From contig JAAVZY010000039.1 of assembly GCA_022791945.1 (NCBI GenBank), forward strand, positions 1 to 60,584: a stretch of DNA of 60,584 bases. The letters run 5' to 3'. The notes beneath the pieces were generated by a model. The model saw nothing but the letters and a program-made list of their open reading frames with translations. It had not been told where the DNA came from and searched no databases. The translations under genes and the position numbers were made by a program. Positions 8,584 to 17,810 of the stretch are shown here, one piece after another. Within the stretch, counting starts at the first letter, position 1, and each line of letters starts with the position of its first letter. Source of the stretch: Oscillospiraceae bacterium. GTDB taxonomy: Bacteria; Bacillota; Clostridia; Oscillospirales; Ruminococcaceae.

Positions 8584-9501
8584 TTACCCTTTTTTCAAAT
8601 ACAGCCAGTGAATGCCGTCCTCATATCCGATCCGGCGGTAAAAGGCGTTTGCGCCGCCGGTCATCAACTCCGCGCCCAGGGGCTTCAGCCTGGCGTAATG
8701 CCTGGAAAGCGCAGCCGCCGCAAGCCCGCGTCCCCGGAAGGCCGGAACCGTGCAGAGCGGCTCCATATAGGCCAGCTTGTTTTTCGACACCCACCACATA
8801 CCGGAATAGCAGACGTATTCCTCCTGCTCATTGGCAATGATGACGTCGTATTCATGCGTCGCGTGAGGAGACGGCGCAATGCATGGGCCGACGGTGCCGT
8901 TATAGGACTTGGCCGGGGTCCACCCCGGGCCCTCCTCCTCCAGCCAGTTCTCAAAGGGGCCCTTGTCCTCTTGGTCAAAGCCCTTCCAGGTGCAGACTGC
9001 CAGCTTCAAAGGATCGCACGCCCGGGGCTCCACAAAGTGAAAGCCCTCCGGCAGAGGATAGCGGAGCGCCGTTTTCCGGAAATCGCAGATCAGGTCAACG
9101 CTCTCGTCCCGCCTGGTATAGCCCTGCTTCATCGCCGCGTCAATCAGCGCGGCCTGCCCGGCAAAGAGCACCAGCTGCTGCTCCTGCCGGAAGTTGGGCA
9201 TATGCCGCTCCGCGTATTCCACCATTTCCGCCGCCAGCGCCTCATAGCCCGGCAGGAGATTGAAAAAGACATTGGTGACAGGATCCTCTGTAAAGACAAA
9301 TCCCACTGGCCGATCTCCGTCAAACCAGAGCCGGTTCAGGTGCAGATAGGATTTGTTCATCCAGGAGGAGGACACTGCGTATTCGAAAAAGGGGGCCGGC
9401 ACGCCGTTCTGGAAGCCGTGGGCGTATGTATCCTCCATCAGGCTCCAGACCGGCTGGATATCGGTCATGATTTGGAACTGCTTGGTCGTGATATGCTGCA
9501 T
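8584..9501 (-). CDS. GNAT family N-acetyltransferase (two-domain type)
   Basis: A 305-residue protein whose C-terminal half shows the GNAT acetyl-CoA signature: a beta strand AYMEPLCTVPAFRGRGLA with the RGxGxA-type pyrophosphate loop (about 260-270), then YRRIGYEDG near the end. The N-terminal half looks like a second, degenerate GNAT fold. The substrate cannot be told. It lies 57 bases downstream of tdh on the same strand, so it may be cotranscribed with threonine degradation, but I know of no required acetyltransferase in that pathway. The stop codon TAA (8586-8584) is fused to the terminal repeat of a mosaic element. Confidence 0.75.
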   Translation of the reverse strand: MQHITTKQFQIMTDIQPVWSLMEDTYAHGFQNGVPAPFFEYAVSSSWMNKSYLHLNRLWFDGDRPVGFVFTEDPVTNVFFNLLPGYEALAAEMVEYAERHMPNFRQEQQLVLFAGQAALIDAAMKQGYTRRDESVDLICDFRKTALRYPLPEGFHFVEPRACDPLKLAVCTWKGFDQEDKGPFENWLEEEGPGWTPAKSYNGTVGPCIAPSPHATHEYDVIIANEQEEYVCYSGMWWVSKNKLAYMEPLCTVPAFRGRGLAAAALSRHYARLKPLGAELMTGGANAFYRRIGYEDGIHWLYLKKG

Positions 9502-9558
9502 GGGATTGTCTCCTGATTGGTCAGGGGCTTCCGGGCAGCAGGGCGCGGCAAAGGGCGC

Positions 9559-10611
9559 TCAGCCCTGATCCGCAGTGGTCCAGTCCAGAACCACCTTGCC
9601 GCTTCTGCCGGTGTTCATCACCTCGAAGCCCTTCTCATAGTCCCGGAAGTCAAACCTGTGGGTAATGATCTTGTCGATGTTCAGGCCGCTGTTGAGCATG
9701 GACATCATCTTATACCAGGTTTCAAAGATCTTCCGGCCGTAGATGCCCTTGATGTTCAGACCGTTGAACACCACCTTGTTCCAGTCGATCTGGGGCGGGA
9801 CAGAGTGGATGCCCAGCAGGGCGATGTTGCCGCCGTTGTCCATGTTGTCCACCATCATGGCAAAGGCGGAGCTGTTGCCGGACATCTCCAGGCCCACGTC
9901 AAAGCCCTCCTTCATATGAAGGGAGGCCATGACCTCCCGGAGATCCTCCTTGGCCACGTTTACAGGGGTGCAGGGGGCGATCTCCTTCGCCAGCTGGAGC
10001 CGGTAGTCATTTACGTCCGTGATCACCACGTGCCTTGCGCCGCAGTGGCAGCAGATGGCCGCAGCCATAATGCCGATGGGGCCCGCGCCGGTAATGAGCA
10101 CGTCCTCGCCCACCAGATCGTAGGTCAGGGCGGTATGCACCGCGTTGCCTAGGGGATCAAAGGAGGAGCAGAGATCCTCAGAGATGCCCGGCTCCACCAC
10201 TACAACGTTGGTATCCGGGATCACCAGGTACTCGGCAAAAGCGCCGGTGCGGTCCACGCCCACGCCCTTGGCGTTGCGGCAGAGATGCCGCCGGCCTGCC
10301 CGGCAGTTCCGGCAGTAGCCGCAGACAATGTGGCCCTCGCCGGAGACAATGTCGCCCACCTGGAAGCTGGTGACACCTTCGCCCAGCTCTACGATCTCGC
10401 CCACGAACTCATGGCCGATGGTCATAGGGGTTTTGATATGCTGCTGGGACCAGGCGTCCCAGTTGTAGATATGGAGATCCGTTCCGCAGATGGAGGTCTT
10501 ATGGATTTTGATTTTCACTTCGCCGTGGTGAACCTGGGGAACCTCAACCCGTTTGAGGGCAAGGCCTTTACCCGGCTGTTCCTTTACCAGTGCGTACATT
10601 TCCTGCTGCAT
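9559..10611 (-). CDS. tdh: L-threonine 3-dehydrogenase
   Basis: A 350-residue zinc-dependent medium-chain dehydrogenase oxidising L-threonine to 2-amino-3-ketobutyrate with NAD+. Catalytic zinc ligands are visible as C42 in ICGTDLH and H67/E68 in GHEFVGE; the structural zinc site is C98-x2-C101-x2-C104-x7-C112; the Rossmann fold shows [10 protein letters not shown]. The start chosen is the ATG at 10611, about ten bases after AGGAGAG; the in-frame ATG at 10599 is an alternative. Longer in-frame extensions run into the mosaic repeat and are rejected. Kbl, the next enzyme in the pathway, is encoded downstream. Confidence 0.93.
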   Translation of the reverse strand: MQQEMYALVKEQPGKGLALKRVEVPQVHHGEVKIKIHKTSICGTDLHIYNWDAWSQQHIKTPMTIGHEFVGEIVELGEGVTSFQVGDIVSGEGHIVCGYCRNCRAGRRHLCRNAKGVGVDRTGAFAEYLVIPDTNVVVVEPGISEDLCSSFDPLGNAVHTALTYDLVGEDVLITGAGPIGIMAAAICCHCGARHVVITDVNDYRLQLAKEIAPCTPVNVAKEDLREVMASLHMKEGFDVGLEMSGNSSAFAMMVDNMDNGGNIALLGIHSVPPQIDWNKVVFNGLNIKGIYGRKIFETWYKMMSMLNSGLNIDKIITHRFDFRDYEKGFEVMNTGRSGKVVLDWTTADQG

Positions 10612-10653
10612 TGCCGCATCTCTCCTGTCTGTTAGTTTCGATTCGGGCTTCAG

Positions 10654-10752
10654 CCGGACGCCCCGTCCCCGATTGAAGGACGCGCGTCCGGTTTTACGAA
10701 TCCTGCGTTCGCCCACTACGCACATTGTACCATCAATCCGCAGCCTTTGCAA
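10654..10752 (-). promoter_or_regulatory. Promoter and leader hairpin of tdh
   Basis: On the minus strand TTGCAA (10752-10747), a 17-base spacer and TACAAT (10729-10724) form a promoter. The leader then contains a hairpin with arms CCGGACGC/GCGTCCGG (10684-10691 and 10654-10661) about 40 bases ahead of the start. No U-tract follows, so it is more likely an mRNA structure than a terminator. Confidence 0.55.
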
Positions 10753-10764
10753 GGGCGTTTTTTC

Positions 10765-11045
10765 GTGGGGGAAGGCCGTGAGAGCCCTGCGTACCTCTCG
10801 CCAAAGGGACACGTCCCTTTGGAATCCCGTCTTTTTGGGGGGGATGGGGCAAGTCTGTACAGATTTGTTACTCCCTGCCTCGCTGATGCTTCCCGCAGGG
10901 ACGATCGCCCGCCTACCCATTTTTTCGTAAAGAAAGAATTCATTCCAGCAGACGACGCAGAGAGTCCCGAGCGTGTTCTGCTGCCGCTCATACTTTCTGC
11001 AATCCCTGAATACCCTGGACGCTTGCCCGCCCGCAGCGAACTGCC
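10765..11045. repeat. Mosaic palindromic element upstream of tdh
   Basis: Shows CCAAAGGGACACGTCCCTTTGG, AAGTCTGTACAGATTTG (about 10852-10869), ACCCATTTTTTCGTAAAGAAAG and a degenerate GTCCCGAGCGTGTTCTG arm. It fills the space between the tdh promoter and tRNA-Ser. Confidence 0.8.
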
Positions 11046-11114
11046 AACATGGGAATAAAAACTTTCGCGCACCCACTTTTGTGGGTGCGCGAAAAGAGTG
11101 CAGGCTCAGCCTGC

Positions 11115-11205
11115 TGGCGGAGAAGGGGAGACTCGAACTCCCGCGCCGGTTACCCGACCTACGCCCTTAGCAGGGGCGCCTCGTCACCAACTTGAGTACT
11201 TCTCC
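11115..11205 (-). tRNA. tRNA-Ser (GCT)
   Basis: Class II tRNA read on the minus strand: 7-bp acceptor stem GGAGAAG/CTTCTCC, D-arm, anticodon stem CGCCC/GGGCG with loop CTGCTAA (anticodon GCT), long variable arm, T-arm with GTTCGAGTC, discriminator G and encoded CCA (11117-11115). Confidence 0.93.
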
Positions 11206-11439
11206 GTTTGTGACGTTCTTATGAAATATCATTTAGTTGTGCCTAACGAAATGGAACCATCAGAGACAGGCTTTATTATAACATCCTTTGTAACTTCTGT
11301 CAATCACTTTTTCTGCACGCAGTAATATGGCAAGTTCCATAATGAAAATGGAGAGTGGGAAATTGAGCCGTTCCCCGAAAAGCGGACAGAAAAACAGGAG
11401 AAAACCTGGAATGATTGGCGTGGTATATGATACCGGTGG

Positions 11440-12164
11440 TTAGGCAACGGAGTGGCAAAGTTCCTCCTCAAAACGAGAGGGAGGAATCCAACCCAGAGCG
11501 GAGCGAGGGCGGCGGGTATTGTAGAAAGACTCCAAATAGGCAAACACATCGCACTGCGCCGCGGACCTGGTGGGATACTGCCTTTTGGAGGCTTGCGGCG
11601 GCGGTATGCCATTTCCAGGGCCGCAAGCGCCAGCTGCGTGTCGATCCGCCCAGAGATCTTAAACAGGCTCTGAGAATGCGTACCCCACAATCTTCCTGGT
11701 ACACAGGTCTTTTACGATTGCCAGATAAAGCCAGCCTTCGCTTCAGCCAGCTGTAATAACCGCTGCGGGATACCTCTACTTCCCGGCATACCTGCTCCAC
11801 AGAGAATCCCTGGCCGCTCAGCGCCTGGACGCAGCGATACTTCTCCTCTATGGTTTCGACAGGATGCCTACGGATTTTTTAGCACATCTATGACCGCCTC
11901 CTTCTCTCCAAGCTGCTTACGCAATGTGCGGACTTCCGTCTCCAGCTCCCGGGCGCGCTGCTGTTCCCGGTTGAGGCGGCTGATCTGTCCCATTTGGATT
12001 ACAGATGCTTTCAGCCAGCTGTGCAGCGTGTCGATACAAATCCCCAGTTCTTTGGCGGCCTCTGTGGGCTGTCGCCCCTGCTCCCTCACCAAGTGCGCCG
12101 CGCCTGTTTTGAATTCCTCATCCTAACGTGGCAGCGTCCCTTTTTTAGCTTTTTTCTCTTCCAT
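11440..12164 (-). mobile_element. Decayed IS3-family element (orfA/orfB remnants)
   Basis: OrfA starts at the ATG at 12164 (RBS AGAGGT) and reads MEEKKAKKGTLPR, then an amber TAG where TAY is expected, then DEEFKTGAAHLVREQG and an HTH (TEAAKELGICIDTLHSWLK). OrfB follows in another frame with VCREVEVSRSGYYSWLKRR, and further frames give LYLAIVKDLCTRKIVGYAFS, RIDTQLALAALEMAYRRRK and finally YLESFYNTRRPRSALGW to a TAA at 11442-11440. Several internal deletions and frameshifts make it inactive. Between YAFS and RIDTQ lies a 23-base copy of the mosaic terminal repeat (about 11652-11676). Confidence 0.75.
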
Positions 12165-12478
12165 ATTTTTTACCTCTTTCCTTTCCAGCTTACGACTCAT
12201 TTCTCTGTCCGTCAATATGGCTATGGAGCAGTTTGTATATGCCTCGATCCTCTCGTCAAACGTTCTCCAGGGAAGACAGATGGGAGTGCGCCCAGCCTGC
12301 TCGATCAGCTGCATATTGGAAAACAGTCTTTCATAAGCCGCATAATGCACATCTACAAAGTATGCAGTAAGGAGAGGTCAGCGCTGTTGAATATAGCGTG
12401 CCTATACCAATACCATACTTTGGTTCCGTTCGATAGTTCAGCAGGTGCTCTTTTAGTAAGCTCGTAGAATTGTTTCAT
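12160..12478 (-). pseudogene. Unrecognised degraded ORF next to the IS3 element
   Basis: From an ATG at 12478 a 41-codon ORF (MKQFYELTKRAPAELSNGTK...) stops at a TAG and then continues in another frame (DVHYAAYERLFSNMQLIEQA...) up to the IS3 orfA start. The two pieces look like one protein interrupted by a frameshift and perhaps cut by the IS insertion. I do not recognise the family; the composition is charged and soluble. Confidence 0.3.
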
Positions 12479-12582
12479 TTCCGGAGTATCCAAATGAACA
12501 GAGCTGTTAGTATCTCACTCATTGATAAACCATTTTCGCTCGAACGTCCACCTGAGATACGCATAGGAACAGGGACGGGCCA

Positions 12583-12650
12583 GGCCATGGGGGCTCTGCC
12601 CCCACACCTCCGCCAAAGGGACGCGTCCCTTTGGAATCCCCTCCTCGCTG
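12583..12650. repeat. Short mosaic module upstream of the EF-G-like gene
   Basis: GGGGGCTCTGCCCCC and CCAAAGGGACGCGTCCCTTTGG are adjacent palindromes of the mosaic family, here without the other modules. The 12480-12750 stretch otherwise shows nothing I can call. Confidence 0.7.
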
Positions 12651-12753
12651 TCGATCCAGGCCTCGCAGAGAACCCTTCCGCTTTTTCGTCAGAATTCACA
12701 GAAGAGAGCACAAAAAATTTACAGATGTGTCATGGGGTTTTTATGAAAACGAA

Positions 12754-12782
12754 TTGTTTTGCGAGGCAAAGTGTGATATGAT
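12754..12782 (+). promoter_or_regulatory. Promoter of the EF-G-like gene
   Basis: TTGTTT (12754-12759), 17-base spacer, TATGAT (12777-12782). The transcript leader would be about 130 bases. Confidence 0.6.
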
Positions 12783-12923
12783 TTAAGTTAAACGAGTGTG
12801 TTTTTATGGGCAGATTATACAAAGCGCTGCTGCGAGCGGCGTTTCTGCCTTTTTATGAATGCAGGCAGTCCTTTTGTCTGCGGATCACACTGTATTACCC
12901 TCCCAGAAAGGATGAGCATACCC

Positions 12924-14993
12924 ATGAAACAGTACACCCCTGACAAAATCCGGAACGTGGCAATCGTGGGCCACGGCGGCTCCGGAAAAACCACCCTGGC
13001 AGAGGCCCTGCTCTACCAGAACGGCGCCAGCGACCGTCTGGGCACGGTTGCCGACGGAAATACCGTCTGCGATTACGATCCCGAGGAGATCAAGCGCAAG
13101 GCTTCCATCAGCCTGTCCCTGGCTCCCTATGAATATAAGGACTGCAAGGTAAATCTGCTGGACACTCCCGGCCTCTTTGACTTTACTACCGGCATGTATG
13201 AGGGCGTCCGGGCCGCGGACAGCGTTCTGGTCTGCATCTCCGGCAAATCGGGCGTCACTGTCGGCGCGAAAAAGACTTACAAGCTGGCGAAAAAGCTGGG
13301 GAAATCCCGGATGATCTTCGTCTCCAAGATGGATCAGGAGAGCGCTGATTTCTACAAGGTGTTCGAGCAGCTGAAATCCACCTTCGGCCCCACCGTTTTC
13401 CCCCTCTGTGTACCCTTCAGCAGCGATAAGAAGATTGAGGGCTATGTGGATCTGATGCAGATGAAGGCTTACGCCTATTCCGGCGGCAAGGCCAAGGAGA
13501 TCCCCATGCCCGAGAGCGAGCACAGAATCGAGGGCCTGCTCACCGCCATCAGCGAGGCTGTGGCCGAGACGGATGAAACCCTCTTTGAGAAGTATTTCTC
13601 CGGCGAGCAGTTCACCCATGAAGAGCTGGTTAAGGGCGTCCGGGACGGCATCAAGGCCGGTTCCATCACCCCGGTTTACTGCGGCAGCGCCGTTACGATG
13701 GAGGGCCTGGATATCCTGATGGACGCCATTGCCTCCCTGCTACCCAGCGCCGCCGAGTCCGCCGGTGAATCCGGCTTCAGCGGCAAGGAGGAGCCTGTGG
13801 AGATCGCCTGCGACGAAAACGGGCCTCTGGTTGCCGCCGTGTTCAAGACTGTGGCGGATCCCTTTGTAGGCAAGCTCTCGTACATCAAAGTCATTTCCGG
13901 CAGACTGACCGTCGGAGCTGACGCTGTAAATATGTCCAGCGGCGAAGCCACCAAGATCGGCAAGCTGCTGACCATGCGCGGAAAGAAGCAGGAGGACGCA
14001 GCCGTGATCCCCGCGGGGGATATCGGCGCTGTAGCCAAGCTGGACGCCAGCACCGGCGACACCCTATGCTCCGGCACGGTTGCCGCCCTGGAGAAGGCCA
14101 GCTTTGACGCGCCCTGCTATTCCATGGCGATCCTGCCCAAGACCAAGGGGGATGAGAGCAAGATCTCCCAGGGCATCAGCCGTCTGCTGGAGGAGGACGC
14201 CGCTCTGGGCTTCCGGCTCAACGGAGAAACCCATCAGCAGGTGCTCTCCGGCCTGGGCGATCAGCACCTGGATGTAGCCGTTTCCAAGCTGAAGACCAAG
14301 TTCGGTGTGGATGTGAATCTGGAGCCGCCCATTGTGGCTTATCGGGAGACAATCCGGAAGAAGGTCCGGGTGCAGGGCAAGCACAAGAAGCAGTCGGGCG
14401 GCCATGGCCAGTACGGCGACGTGTGGATCGAGTTCGAGCCCTGCGACGGGGATGAGCTGGTGTTTGATCAGAAGGTCGTAGGCGGCGCGGTGCCCAAGAA
14501 CTTCTTCCCCGCTGTGGAAAAGGGCCTGCGGGAGTCCGTGGTGCATGGCATCCTGGCGGGATATCCGGTAGTAGGCCTGAAGGCCACTCTGGTGGACGGT
14601 TCTTATCATCCGGTAGACTCCTCGGAGATGTCCTTTAAGACAGCGGCTTCCCTGGCGTACAAGGCGGGCCTGCAGCAGGCGTCTCCGGTGCTGCTGGAGC
14701 CAATCGGGCATCTGAGCGTAACGGTGCCGGACGCCAATACCGGCGATATGATGGGCGAGCTGAACAAGCGCCGCGGCCGGGTGCTGGGCATGAATCCCGC
14801 CGAGGATGGAATGTCCATGATCGAGGCCGAGGTGCCCATGAGCGAAATGCACGATTTTGCCACCCTTCTGCGGCAGATGGCCCAGGGCAACGGCAGCTTC
14901 TCTTTTGAGTTTGAGCGTTACGAGCAGCTCCCCAACCAGCTGGTCGCGGATGTAATCGAAAAAGCCCAGAAGCTGATGGGCGCAGACGAATAA
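12924..14993 (+). CDS. Elongation factor G-like GTPase
   Basis: A 689-residue translational GTPase with EF-G domain order. G1 reads GHGGSGKTT, G3 DTPG, and G4 is SKMD instead of the usual NKxD; these deviations and the separation from ribosomal protein genes mark the EF-G-like (EF-G2-type) paralogue found in many Clostridia rather than the housekeeping fusA. Domain IV (GGHGQYGDVWIEFEP) and domain V (RRGRVLGM) are present. Family members bind the ribosome, but their role in elongation, recycling or stress is not settled. The start at 12924 has AAAGGATG eight bases upstream; ATG 12912 is an alternative with a worse RBS. Confidence 0.85.
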   Translation: MKQYTPDKIRNVAIVGHGGSGKTTLAEALLYQNGASDRLGTVADGNTVCDYDPEEIKRKASISLSLAPYEYKDCKVNLLDTPGLFDFTTGMYEGVRAADSVLVCISGKSGVTVGAKKTYKLAKKLGKSRMIFVSKMDQESADFYKVFEQLKSTFGPTVFPLCVPFSSDKKIEGYVDLMQMKAYAYSGGKAKEIPMPESEHRIEGLLTAISEAVAETDETLFEKYFSGEQFTHEELVKGVRDGIKAGSITPVYCGSAVTMEGLDILMDAIASLLPSAAESAGESGFSGKEEPVEIACDENGPLVAAVFKTVADPFVGKLSYIKVISGRLTVGADAVNMSSGEATKIGKLLTMRGKKQEDAAVIPAGDIGAVAKLDASTGDTLCSGTVAALEKASFDAPCYSMAILPKTKGDESKISQGISRLLEEDAALGFRLNGETHQQVLSGLGDQHLDVAVSKLKTKFGVDVNLEPPIVAYRETIRKKVRVQGKHKKQSGGHGQYGDVWIEFEPCDGDELVFDQKVVGGAVPKNFFPAVEKGLRESVVHGILAGYPVVGLKATLVDGSYHPVDSSEMSFKTAASLAYKAGLQQASPVLLEPIGHLSVTVPDANTGDMMGELNKRRGRVLGMNPAEDGMSMIEAEVPMSEMHDFATLLRQMAQGNGSFSFEFERYEQLPNQLVADVIEKAQKLMGADE

Positions 14994-15009
14994 AGCAGTG
15001 GTGTCCTTC

Positions 15010-15350
15010 CAAGGGCAAGGCCGCGAGACGCTGTCTCGCGCTCTGCGGTGCGTCGTTTCACAACGCACCTAGGAATTCGGCGCCGCCGAATTCTGAGATG
15101 CGCCGCTAGCGGCGCATCGGGGACGCGTCCCCTTGGATTCCCGTCTTTTTAAGGGCGTAAAGGGGTGGGGTTTAAGTCTGTACAGACTTGTTGCTCCCTG
15201 CCTCGCTGAAACTTTCCGAAGAGACGACCGCCCGTCTACCCATTTTTTCGTAAAGAAAAAATTCATCCCAGCAGGAGGCGCAACCAATACGACGCAGAAA
15301 GTCCCGGGCGTGTTCTGCCACGCTCGGGACTTTCTGCAAGAGGAGGATTC
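15010..15350. repeat. Mosaic palindromic element after the EF-G-like gene
   Basis: Order: GCGAGACGCTGTCTCGC, GGTGCGTCG/CAACGCACC, GAATTCGGCGCCGCCGAATTC, GATGCGCCGCTAGCGGCGCATC (about 15097-15118), AAGTCTGTACAGACTT (15174-15189), CATTTTTTCGTAAAGAAAAAATTC and the long hairpin AGAAAGTCCCGGGCG / CGCTCGGGACTTTCT (about 15298-15336). Confidence 0.87.
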
Positions 15351-15392
15351 TCCCACGCACGGAATCCCCGTCGCTTCCCCGCTGCGCCCCAC

Positions 15393-15421
15393 TTGACAAG
15401 AGGCGGGGAAGATGATACAAT
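15393..15421 (+). promoter_or_regulatory. Sigma-A promoter of the MutS2-like gene leader
   Basis: TTGACA (15393-15398), 17-base spacer, TACAAT (15416-15421) with a TG-type extended -10 (TGA just upstream). The start codon of the gene is some 465 bases away, leaving a long leader. Confidence 0.85.
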
Positions 15422-15474
15422 GGGATGCGTTCCGCCGGATAAGGCGGGCAGTATGTGAGTAAAGGATGGTTTTC

Positions 15475-15510
15475 ATGTCGGAGAAGTCTGTAAAGGTGAA
15501 CAACAACTGA
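15475..15510 (+). CDS. Eleven-residue leader peptide MSEKSVKVNNN
   Basis: A minimal ORF with a strong RBS (AAAGGATGG, 15461-15469) about 45 bases into the transcript. It encodes MSEKSVKVNNN and stops. Codons 4-7 (15485-15495, AGTCTGTAAAG) are perfectly complementary to 15604-15614 (CTTTACAGACT), and a GC-rich intrinsic terminator follows at 15745-15807. A ribosome translating or stalled in the ORF would keep the 5' strand from pairing, so the ORF probably senses translation. The function is inferred from layout; the peptide itself matches nothing I know. Confidence 0.65.
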   Translation: MSEKSVKVNNN

Positions 15511-15744
15511 ATACCGGGAAGCCGGCAATCAGGTGAGGCGGAGCGATCCGCTTTGGTTTTCTGTGGCTTTCCGGAAACGCCTTCGGGTGTGATTCGGACG
15601 CCGCTTTACAGACTGCTTTCAGCCATGAGCCTTTTGATTCGGGAGCAATGCGGGTATGCGCCGCCTTGCTCTTTTTTCATGCACAGATATCCTCCCTCTC
15701 TCTGCGGGATCAGCATCTCCCCAGGGGCGGATTCTGTCTGCTCC

Positions 15745-15807
15745 CCGGCCGGACGCGGTTCTGCCGCCCTTTTGAAGGGGCGGCGGGCGCGTCCGGCCGG
15801 CGTTTTT
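15745..15807 (+). terminator. Leader terminator upstream of the MutS2-like gene
   Basis: Outer 13-bp stem CCGGCCGGACGCG (15745-15757) with CGCGTCCGGCCGG (15788-15800), inner stem GCCGCCC/GGGCGGC around TTTTGAA, then a T run (15803-15807). It lies between the promoter and the coding region, as an attenuator would. Confidence 0.8.
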
Positions 15808-15893
15808 ATCCGCCGGCTTCCTCACGTCCCGGGCGCGGAGTTTATAGGGAAGTCTGCGAATTTTATTCTATTTTCAGAGAGGAATATACAAAA

Positions 15894-17810
15894 ATGAACG
15901 CCATTGAAATTTTGGAATTCAACCGCATCCGGGAACGCCTGGCGGAGCTCTCCATGTCGGCCCAGGCCAAGGAATGGGCCCTCAGCCTGGCGCCCTTCCT
16001 GAACGAGCGGGAGTGCCGCCAAAGGCAGGCGGAGACGACCGGAGCCCGGCGGATTCTGGACGCGCTGGGCTCCCCGCCCCTGCCCTCCATGCGGGAGCTG
16101 GAACGGGCTGCCGCCGGCCTGGAGCGGGATGCCATGCTCCTTCCGGAGGAGCTGGAGGGAATCGCCCAATTCCTGGCAGCCTGCAAACGGATGAAAAGCT
16201 ACCTGAAGCGGGCGGAATTCCTGGGCGAGGCTCTTTCCGACTGCGGGCTGGCCCTGGACGAGCTCCCGGAGCTTCGGGAGGAAATTCAGCGGTGCGTCCG
16301 GGGGGATCGCCTGGACGACGGGGCCTCTCCGGCCCTGCGGAGCATCCGCCGAAAGCTGGAAAGCCTTCAGGAGGAGATCAAATCCCGGCTGGAGCAGCTG
16401 CTCCGGAGCAAAAAGGGCTGGTTTGCGGAGGACAGCGCGGTCATGCGAAACGGCCGCTGGGTGCTCCCGGTAAAGAAGCAGTACCGGAACCAGCTGGGAG
16501 GCGCGGTTGTGGGCACCTCCGGCACCGGGGGCACCTGCTTCATCGAACCTGCCGCAGCCGCCCGCCTCCGGGAAGAGATCAACGCCCTGGAAATCGAGGA
16601 GGACGGGGAGGTCCGGCGAATCCTCTACACCCTAACCGCCCTGGCCGAAGAGCGTCTCCCCGCCCTCCGGCAGAACCAGGAGGCCCTGGAGACACTGGAC
16701 TTCGCCTTTGCCAAGGGAAAGCTCTCAGCGGAGCAGCGCGCCCTGCCCCCCGCCCTCACTGCCGAGCGGGAGATCCGCATCTGTCAGGGGCGGCATCCCC
16801 TGCTCAACCGTCCGGAGGAGGAATGCGTTCCCCTGGATTTCCGGCTGGGAGAGGGAACCCGGGGAATCGTCATCACCGGCCCCAATACCGGTGGGAAAAC
16901 CGTTGCGCTGAAAGCCGTGGGCCTTTTAAGCATGATGGCCCAGGCGGGGCTCCACGTCCCGGCGGGAGAGGGGAGTCTGTTCAGCCTGTGCAGCAGCTAT
17001 CTCTGCGACATGGGGGATGGTCAGAGCATCGATCAGAATCTGTCCACCTTTTCGGCGCACATCACCTCGGTGGTGGCCATTCTCCGGGAGGCCGGACGGG
17101 ACAGCCTGGTGCTGCTGGATGAGCTGGGCTCCGGAACGGATCCGGCGGAGGGCATGGGCATCGCGGTGGCGATCCTGGAGGAGCTCCGCCGCCGGGAGTG
17201 CCTGTTTGCGGCCACTACCCACTATCCGGAGGTGAAGGACTACGCCGCCGGAGCGGAGGGCGTCCGCAACGCCCGGATGGCCTTTGACCGGGAGAGTCTG
17301 CGCCCCCTCTACCGGCTGGAGCTGGGCGCCGCCGGGGAGAGCTGCGCCCTGTATATCGCAAAGCGGCTGGGCTTGCCCGCTCCGCTGCTGGAGCGGGCCT
17401 ACCGGGAAGCCTACGGCAGCGAAGTCCTCCCGGAGGAGCTCCAGGGAGGCGCAGCCCCGGTTCGTTCCGGCGGGTCCAGGCTCCGGCGGGAGCAGCCGGA
17501 GCGGGAGGCGATCTGCTCTCTGAAGCTGGGAGACAGCGTGGAGGTTCTGCCGGATCGGGCGGTGGGGATTGTTTACCGTCCGGCGGATGAGCTGGGCCGG
17601 GTCTGCATTCAGGTGAAGGGGGTCAAGAAGCTGTACAGCCATCAGCGGCTCCGGCTGCTGACTCCTGCTGAGAAGCTGTATCCCCCGGACTACGATTTCT
17701 CCATCCTGTTCGACACTGTGGAGAACCGCAAGGCCCGCCATAAAATGGAAAAAGGCCACCGCCCGGATCTGACGGTGACCTACGAGGATGAGCGGGATTG
17801 GCTGTCTTAG
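15894..17810 (+). CDS. MutS2-like ATPase without Smr nuclease domain
   Basis: A 638-residue protein of the MutS2 branch. The N-terminal ILEFNRIRERLAELSMS core and clamp region is followed by the ATPase with Walker A GPNTGGKT (about 322-330), Walker B VLLDELGSGTDP (about 404) and a C-terminal KOW-like segment (LKLGDSVEVL...VQVKGVKKLYSH). The Smr endonuclease domain that ends canonical MutS2 (about 780 residues) is absent. B. subtilis MutS2 is known to act on collided ribosomes; the translation-sensing leader here fits a ribosome-linked rather than DNA-repair role, but this is inference. The start has AGAGGAA about ten bases upstream. The TAG stop is formed at the junction with a MITE-like repeat. 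Confidence 0.8.
   Translation: MNAIEILEFNRIRERLAELSMSAQAKEWALSLAPFLNERECRQRQAETTGARRILDALGSPPLPSMRELERAAAGLERDAMLLPEELEGIAQFLAACKRMKSYLKRAEFLGEALSDCGLALDELPELREEIQRCVRGDRLDDGASPALRSIRRKLESLQEEIKSRLEQLLRSKKGWFAEDSAVMRNGRWVLPVKKQYRNQLGGAVVGTSGTGGTCFIEPAAAARLREEINALEIEEDGEVRRILYTLTALAEERLPALRQNQEALETLDFAFAKGKLSAEQRALPPALTAEREIRICQGRHPLLNRPEEECVPLDFRLGEGTRGIVITGPNTGGKTVALKAVGLLSMMAQAGLHVPAGEGSLFSLCSSYLCDMGDGQSIDQNLSTFSAHITSVVAILREAGRDSLVLLDELGSGTDPAEGMGIAVAILEELRRRECLFAATTHYPEVKDYAAGAEGVRNARMAFDRESLRPLYRLELGAAGESCALYIAKRLGLPAPLLERAYREAYGSEVLPEELQGGAAPVRSGGSRLRREQPEREAICSLKLGDSVEVLPDRAVGIVYRPADELGRVCIQVKGVKKLYSHQRLRLLTPAEKLYPPDYDFSILFDTVENRKARHKMEKGHRPDLTVTYEDERDWLS

Noticed and set aside
12912-14993. 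Housekeeping fusA or TetM-type ribosome protection gene
   Set aside because: G-domain motifs GHGGSGKTT and SKMD and the genomic context fit the EF-G-like paralogue; no rpsL/rpsG neighbours and no TetM-specific features were recognised.
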